Assembly: GCA_002726205.1 (NCBI GenBank)
Contig: PBSL01000065.1
Coordinates: forward strand, 1 to 51,344
Length of the DNA: 51,344 nt
Direction: 5' to 3'
Source of the DNA: Planctomycetaceae bacterium
GTDB lineage: Bacteria > Planctomycetota > Planctomycetia > Planctomycetales > Planctomycetaceae
Part shown: in pieces, positions 49,500 to 51,344 of the stretch
How positions within the stretch are numbered: position 1 is the stretch's first letter
Layout of the letters: each line of letters begins with the position of its first letter
Made by a program: the position numbers and the translations under genes
Notes under the pieces: generated by a model
Database searches by the model: none
Told to the model about the DNA's origin: nothing
The model's input: the letters and a program-made list of their open reading frames with translations, nothing else

Positions 49500-51344
49500 T
49501 CACACCGCGTCGAGTTCGCTCAACAGCTGATTGGGCAGTGAAAACAATTCGTTGATCTCGCTGGGGAGATCATCAAAGAATAAGTCCTGTCCCTCGCCAC
49601 CGGAGATCGTATCGCGCGTGCCACCCTGCCCGTCGACGTAATCGTCACCCAGATTCCCCAGGACCACGTCAGCACCACTTCCGGCCAGCAGCGTGTCGTC
49701 GCCGTCACCACCAACCAGGATGTCGTCGCCACGGGAACCGTTGAGGGTGTCGCTGCCGTCACCGCCACCAATCTGGTCGTCGCCACGTTCGCCAAGGAGC
49801 TTGTCGTCACCGTCACCGCCAACGAGCGTGTCGTTGCCGTTGCCACCCTTGATCGAATCGGCACCGTGGTCGCCCAGCAGCCGGTCATTGCCGTTGTTGC
49901 CGTAGAGGCTGTCGTTGTCCCGGCCACCGTCGAGCGTGTCGTCGCCATTGCCACCGTAGAGACGATCGACCCCCTCGCCGCCCAGCAGGCTGTCATCACC
50001 GGACTTGCCGTTGAGCGTATCGCGGCCGAGATCGCCCGAGAGCGTGTCGTTGCCAACGCCGCCCACCAGGAAGTCACGATCGTCACCACCAAACAACTGG
50101 TCGTCGCCGCTGTTGCCGTCGAGCGTGTCGAAGCCGATTTCACCGAGCAGCAGGTCGTTGCCGTCCTGGCCGTCGAGGACGTCGTCGCCGTCGCCACCAC
50201 GCATCGAGTCGTTGCCACCGTCACCGAACAGGTGGTCATCACCGTCGCCTCCACGAATCGTATCGCGGACCAGGCTGCCGGTGACCGTGTCGCTACCCTC
50301 ACCACCGTCGAAGTTCAGTCGCACGACACCAGGATCGGCGCCGGCGGCAGTCAGCACGTCGTCGCCGCCCTGGCCGTTGACCCGCACCAGCAGGCTGGGC
50401 ACGTCGGGCAGGTCGGTGACGGTGATCACGTCGTCGCCGTCACCCGGCTGGAACTCGACCTCCTGCACGCTGAACCCGACGTTGGTCGCATGGGTCCCGT
50501 CGGAGAGCTGCAGGCGAGCGGTTGTCTGGAGAACCAGGTCGTTGACGTTTTCGGTCACCGTGAACGACTGGTTTCCGGCATCGCCACGGGCGACGACGAT
50601 GTCGGACCCCTCGTCTCCGTGGAGATTGTCCGAACCGCCACCGTGCCACCAGACCAGCGTGTCGTCACCAGTTCCACCGTGAACCAGGTCAGCACCGCCC
50701 TGGCCGTCAAGCGTGTCGTCGTTGGTACCACCCAGCAGCGTGTCGTTGCCGCTGCCGCCGTTGAAATCATCGGCACCCCCGCCGCCGTCGGCATAATCAT
50801 TTCCGCTGCCACCGTTGAGCCGGTCAAAGCCCTCGCCGGCCAACAGCGTGTCGTGGCCACCCTGGCCGATCAGCGTGTCGTCGACATTGGCTCCGGTCGG
50901 ATTGCTCGGAGGTGGAGGTGACAACGGCGTTGCCAGCGGCAGGCTGCCGCCTAGCGACGAGATGAACACGGTCGTGTCCCAGGCACTGTCATTCAGATCG
51001 GCAACGATGAAGGTCACCGTGTTACCGGTCGATCCATCGCCGACGGGAACCGTGAACAGCAGGCGGGGATCGCCTCCCGGTGCCAGGACGGCGTTGAGCT
51101 CGGTGCCCGCAACCACGGTCATGTCAGGATGATCGATGTTGATCGGCAGTCCGTTGACCAGGGCCACGTTGGTCCCGTTGACGTACAGGCCGAAACCGTC
51201 GATGAATTGCCCGACCCAAACGGGCCATTCCTCGGAACCGAAGACCACCTCGAAGTAGAGCGTGTCGTAACCGGGCACCATGTCGAAGTTGATGTCCAGC
51301 TGCGTCACGTCGTTGTGGTCGGAGAGGCCACCGGTGATCGGGTC
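49500..51344 (-). CDS. Choice-of-anchor L and RTX calcium-repeat protein (N-terminus beyond window)
   Basis: 614 codons in the window, open at the right edge. The first part (51344 to about 50930) resembles a choice-of-anchor L domain: LYFEVVFGSEEWPVWVGQFIDGFGLYVNG, then TFIVADLNDSAWDTTVFI. A short Pro-rich linker leads to RTX nonapeptide repeats (GGxGxDxLx) in two blocks, about 50890-50600 and 50330-49600, separated by a non-repeat domain. The C-terminus is a short non-repetitive tail (LPSEINELFSLPNQLL). Calcium-folded RTX proteins are normally secreted, often by type I systems; no secretion genes are in view. Convergent with the methyltransferase. Confidence 0.85.
   Translation of the reverse strand, partial: DPITGGLSDHNDVTQLDINFDMVPGYDTLYFEVVFGSEEWPVWVGQFIDGFGLYVNGTNVALVNGLPINIDHPDMTVVAGTELNAVLAPGGDPRLLFTVPVGDGSTGNTVTFIVADLNDSAWDTTVFISSLGGSLPLATPLSPPPPSNPTGANVDDTLIGQGGHDTLLAGEGFDRLNGGSGNDYADGGGGADDFNGGSGNDTLLGGTNDDTLDGQGGADLVHGGTGDDTLVWWHGGGSDNLHGDEGSDIVVARGDAGNQSFTVTENVNDLVLQTTARLQLSDGTHATNVGFSVQEVEFQPGDGDDVITVTDLPDVPSLLVRVNGQGGDDVLTAAGADPGVVRLNFDGGEGSDTVTGSLVRDTIRGGDGDDHLFGDGGNDSMRGGDGDDVLDGQDGNDLLLGEIGFDTLDGNSGDDQLFGGDDRDFLVGGVGNDTLSGDLGRDTLNGKSGDDSLLGGEGVDRLYGGNGDDTLDGGRDNDSLYGNNGNDRLLGDHGADSIKGGNGNDTLVGGDGDDKLLGERGDDQIGGGDGSDTLNGSRGDDILVGGDGDDTLLAGSGADVVLGNLGDDYVDGQGGTRDTISGGEGQDLFFDDLPSEINELFSLPNQLLSELDAV

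Noticed and set aside
49560-50900. Periodic short DNA repeats resembling a CRISPR or satellite array
   Set aside because: The period is 27 nt and in frame with the calcium-binding nonapeptide; there are no unique spacers or cas genes.
49866-50921. Plus-strand frame of Val/Ala-rich repeats opposite the RTX gene
   Set aside because: The repeats come from the complementary strand of GGxGxDxLx codons; no start signal or family.

Overview
The window looks like chromosomal DNA of a GC-rich planctomycete. The evidence is a Tat-signal DUF1501 protein, a 58-residue lysine-rich protein beginning MTGYTVHTGS (a type I recall from planctomycetes), a TatC with a very large first periplasmic loop, CsrA beside an HU-like protein with an acidic tail, a multihaem cytochrome fused to TPRs, and many lipoproteins. 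No mobile element, CRISPR array or rRNA was seen. The one tRNA is tRNA-Glu(UUC).

Layout. 1-728: the tail of a WD40 protein and a DedA/VTT membrane protein. 751-8408 (minus): a tightly packed seven-gene operon for an unusual sugar or glycan (SGNH hydrolase, NodU-type carbamoyltransferase, HisF2-like cyclase, N-acetyl-sugar amidotransferase, Gfo/Idh oxidoreductase, DegT aminotransferase, GT2). 8564-13349: a second SGNH protein facing a lipoprotein/YfhO-like membrane pair. 13387-20105: alanine dehydrogenase, nadC, DUF1501, a small basic protein, a phosphohexomutase and a UbiA prenyltransferase. 20171-26322: tRNA-Glu, csrA, an HU-like gene, rsmD-SDR, and a hemC/DUF502/comF operon. 26401-33688: hpnE with a K+-channel/RCK protein, trpB-trpA-thrC, and a HemL-like aminotransferase. 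33742-41585: a zinc-ribbon/RDD membrane protein, tatC carrying a leucine-rich-repeat insertion, mtnA, a membrane protein of unknown function and a TPR lipoprotein. 41613-44904 (minus): an ECF sigma factor, its zf-HC2 anti-sigma, a FmdB zinc ribbon, then dnaA. 45144-51344: an aldose-epimerase lipoprotein with EF-hands, a seven-haem TPR cytochrome, a methyltransferase, and the 3' part of a choice-of-anchor-L/RTX-repeat protein running off the right edge.

Genes acting together. The 751-8408 operon can be read as a UDP-amino-sugar route: Gfo/Idh oxidation at C3, DegT transamination, then amidination by the amidotransferase/HisF2 pair. Carbamoylation and glycosyl transfer would follow. The glutaminase partner HisH is missing from the window. 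trpB-trpA-thrC share a convincing promoter, and sigma/anti-sigma overlap by ATGA.

Promoters of the form TTGAC(A/C) with 16-18 nt spacers were found in front of tRNA-Glu, csrA, HU, trpB and tatC, with one-mismatch or weaker versions at other genes. The most striking object is TatC (35850-37676), whose first periplasmic loop holds about eight 24-residue leucine-rich repeats.
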